Assembly: GCF_047495875.1 (NCBI RefSeq)
Contig: NC_092471.1
Coordinates: forward strand, 8,949,001-9,013,000
Source of the DNA: Pithys albifrons albifrons
Lineage: Eukaryota; Chordata; Aves; Passeriformes; Thamnophilidae
Length of the DNA: 64,000 nucleotides
Direction: 5' to 3'
Position numbers and translations under genes: made by a program. Below are positions 62,239 to 64,000 of this stretch, piece by piece; within the stretch, counting starts at the first letter, position 1; every line of letters begins with the position of its first letter. The notes below the pieces were generated by a model. The model saw nothing but the letters and a program-made list of their open reading frames with translations, was not told where the DNA came from and ran no database searches.

Positions 62239-63563
62239 TCAGTAACAGAAAAGCGAAAATTAACCATGGAAACCACTCTCCCAGGGTTGGTCAGGTTCGT
62301 TAGGTTCAACACCTGACTCTGCTGCTTTGTAGTAGCACAGCCTTTTGCTGCTGTTCCTCATTTCCTCTGAGTTTGTTTCAGCAATCTGCTCCCAAAGAGA
62401 GAGGAGAAGCATTGGAGCAGGTGTGAACCTGAGCCCCACCTGCACCCTCCTGAACAGCACAAAAGCTGGTCCTGCCCCCAAAATCTCCCTCAAGTATATT
62501 CCCAGGCACACCTCCACACCCTGCCAGGAGCCCAATATTTCTTTTACAGCAGGCAATGATCAGGAGACATGAATCATCCCCTCAATTTTTTCTCTGTTAC
62601 ATGCACCCAAGATACAATTCTTTTCTCTGTTCCTGTTGGAACTCCAGCAAGCTGTTCTCATTCCAGATTTTCACTTTAGAAAGCAATTTGTCAGTACAAG
62701 TGATGCTTAAATTTTAAAAGGTAGTCACTAGTGCTGGGATTTGGAATCTCAGTCCTGACTCAGGCAGACCAAATCAGGCTGCTGTCTTTTCAAATTGAGG
62801 CTTGGTAGCCAAAACTCCATTTTGTGCTGATTGCTAGTATTTAAAATTTTAGTGTGTTAAAAAAGGCATCTCAGGATGTCAGTCTACAGACACAATCTGT
62901 GTTTGAGGGCACTTACGAAAGCACCAAAGCACACAATGTCTGGTTCATGCCTACAGCCATTTGGCTGTGGGACAAAGAAGGAAGACAAAAGCAAGCAAGC
63001 TTCTTTATGGGACACTGTCTCTACTTTACCCAATGTTTTTGTATAGCCAGAAGGCTGTTTCTTACTTCTCATCCATGCAGGAGGAAAGAAGGGAAAAGTT
63101 CTGGGCTCTGCTTCAAACAGAGAAGCAATTGCGTCGTTCCACTGGACCACAGACAACTTCTAACAGCTGCTTTAAAAGACAATAAGGAAAGTCATGTCCA
63201 GCTGCACTGTGAGAGGTTTAGAGCAGGAGGTCCAGCCTCAGAGCACCTGGCCTTGTACTTTTGTCATACCCTTGCAGAACAATGCCCCGTTTGTTACTTC
63301 TTGTCAAAAGTAAACTCACGCTTTTATCCCAGTGCAGTACACAGTTAATAGATTTAGCTGGCGAATCCCTTAATCCTTTAAATTATGCCTTGCAGAATTT
63401 TATTTAAAAAAAAGAGATAAAATTAGATAAGAAAGATCTCACTCCTGCTAATACTCACAAAGTAGATGCTTCAGAAAATTTGAAGATTACCTTCAAAGAC
63501 ATGCATTTGCCAGATTCAGGTGCTAGGCACAATACAGCTTTACAATGCTGAGAAAAATGTATC

Positions 63564-63579
63564 TATTTATTTATTTATT
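63564..63579. repeat. (TTTA)n microsatellite
   Basis: Four tandem TATT units near the right window edge, within the long upstream intron. Confidence 0.75.
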
Positions 63580-64000
63580 CACCTTGTATTTTGCAAGGAA
63601 ACACAATTTTGACTTTTATTTGTGTGAATACTGGGCTATTCTGCACATTCCCAAAGTCAGCAGTGCGAGGACACTCACTAATGTTGCACATTGCCTTGCT
63701 TATTACCTTAAACAACTGCAGATAGAGCAACGCTATTACTGCTGTGCTTTGTAAGACACTGACCTGAATTTTCCACACATTGTGGTATAAAATGGGAATA
63801 GTGGTGACAGTCTGTGAAATCACACAATGGACAGAGAACGAGAATTGAACATGCTGATGCTCAGGTTGATTCAAGAAAAGAGGTCTTAGAAATCTGCAGG
63901 AGTCTACCACATAATATGCTGCCTCTATAACCCAATGTGATCCAAGCTGAAAACTGAATCTGTCTCCTGCTATTTAATGTGTTGTTTTACTAACAACGAG

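Larger units (their letters stand above)
19582..64000 (-). other. IL1RAPL2: IL1RAPL2 gene, 3' portion (five coding exons; 5' end beyond window)
   Basis: This is the extent of the transcription unit visible here. Five coding exons at 46726-46855, 40391-40536, 34007-34150, 30108-30278 and 20173-20870 join in frame, each flanked by consensus GT and AG. They give about 429 residues: third Ig domain, transmembrane helix, TIR domain and tail. The family (IL1RAPL1, IL1RAPL2, IL1RAP) are type I membrane proteins with three Ig domains; the IL1RAPL members act as synaptic adhesion or organiser receptors in neurons. Assignment to IL1RAPL2 over IL1RAPL1 rests on the tail, which ends [10 protein letters not shown], whereas IL1RAPL1 as I recall it ends in SSVIW. 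The upper limit is the window edge and the lower limit is a putative polyadenylation signal, so both are approximate. Roughly 257 N-terminal residues are missing. Confidence 0.88.
46856..64000 (-). other. IL1RAPL2 upstream intron (at least 17.1 kb, continues past window)
   Basis: I looked on the minus strand for the preceding exon, which should encode the end of the second Ig domain and a linker and finish with a single G before GT. I found no candidate. The region holds a degenerate palindromic element (47853-47899), a weaker possible one (51494-51541), simple repeats, and a GC-richer patch at about 59900-60470 with few CpGs. The largest unrecognised open frame is 62854-63348 plus (164 codons). 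Very large 5' introns are typical of the IL1RAPL genes. Confidence 0.7.

Noticed and set aside
1..64000. Prokaryotic or phage systems, CRISPR arrays, operons, rRNA or tRNA genes
   Set aside because: The window is vertebrate chromosomal DNA. No regularly spaced repeats, Shine-Dalgarno-led gene runs or RNA-gene structures were found.

Overview
This window is vertebrate nuclear DNA and most likely avian. It is AT-leaning and CpG-poor, genes are sparse, and exons are split by multi-kilobase GT-AG introns. The interspersed repeats are 5'-truncated CR1 LINEs plus a few very old MIR-like SINEs, and there are no Alu/L1-type repeats. There is no operon structure and no prokaryotic or phage content.

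The only gene I can support is the 3' half of IL1RAPL2 (interleukin-1 receptor accessory protein-like 2) on the minus strand. Five consecutive coding exons can be read with intact splice sites and continuous phase. They are 46726-46855 and 40391-40536 (third Ig domain), 34007-34150 (transmembrane helix), 30108-30278 (first half of the TIR domain), and 20173-20870 (second half of TIR, cytoplasmic tail and stop codon). Together they encode about 429 residues of a receptor that is about 686 residues in mammals. The signal peptide and the first two Ig domains lie upstream, beyond position 64000. The C-terminal tail ends in SDIW, which fits IL1RAPL2 rather than IL1RAPL1. The four internal introns are about 6.2, 6.2, 3.7 and 9.2 kb.

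Layout: 1 to about 19580 lies downstream of the gene and holds no supported gene, but has a plus-strand CR1 3' end (16990-17432) and a MIR-like SINE (12908-13055). About 19580-20870 is the terminal exon with its 3' UTR. 20871-46725 holds the introns and internal exons, with two minus-strand CR1 copies (25318-25750 and 38011-38720), two further MIR-like fragments, a palindromic hairpin element (21843-21900) and a (GT)n microsatellite (41984-42026). 46856-64000 reads as one long intron with no recognisable exon.

The items most worth a second look are: a well-formed exon-like unit on the plus strand, antisense inside an IL1RAPL2 intron (42116-42228); a possible soluble-receptor isoform from read-through past the third-Ig exon; and a dispersed set of degenerate hairpin repeats resembling an old sauropsid palindromic element. 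I found no evidence for a wholly new biological system.
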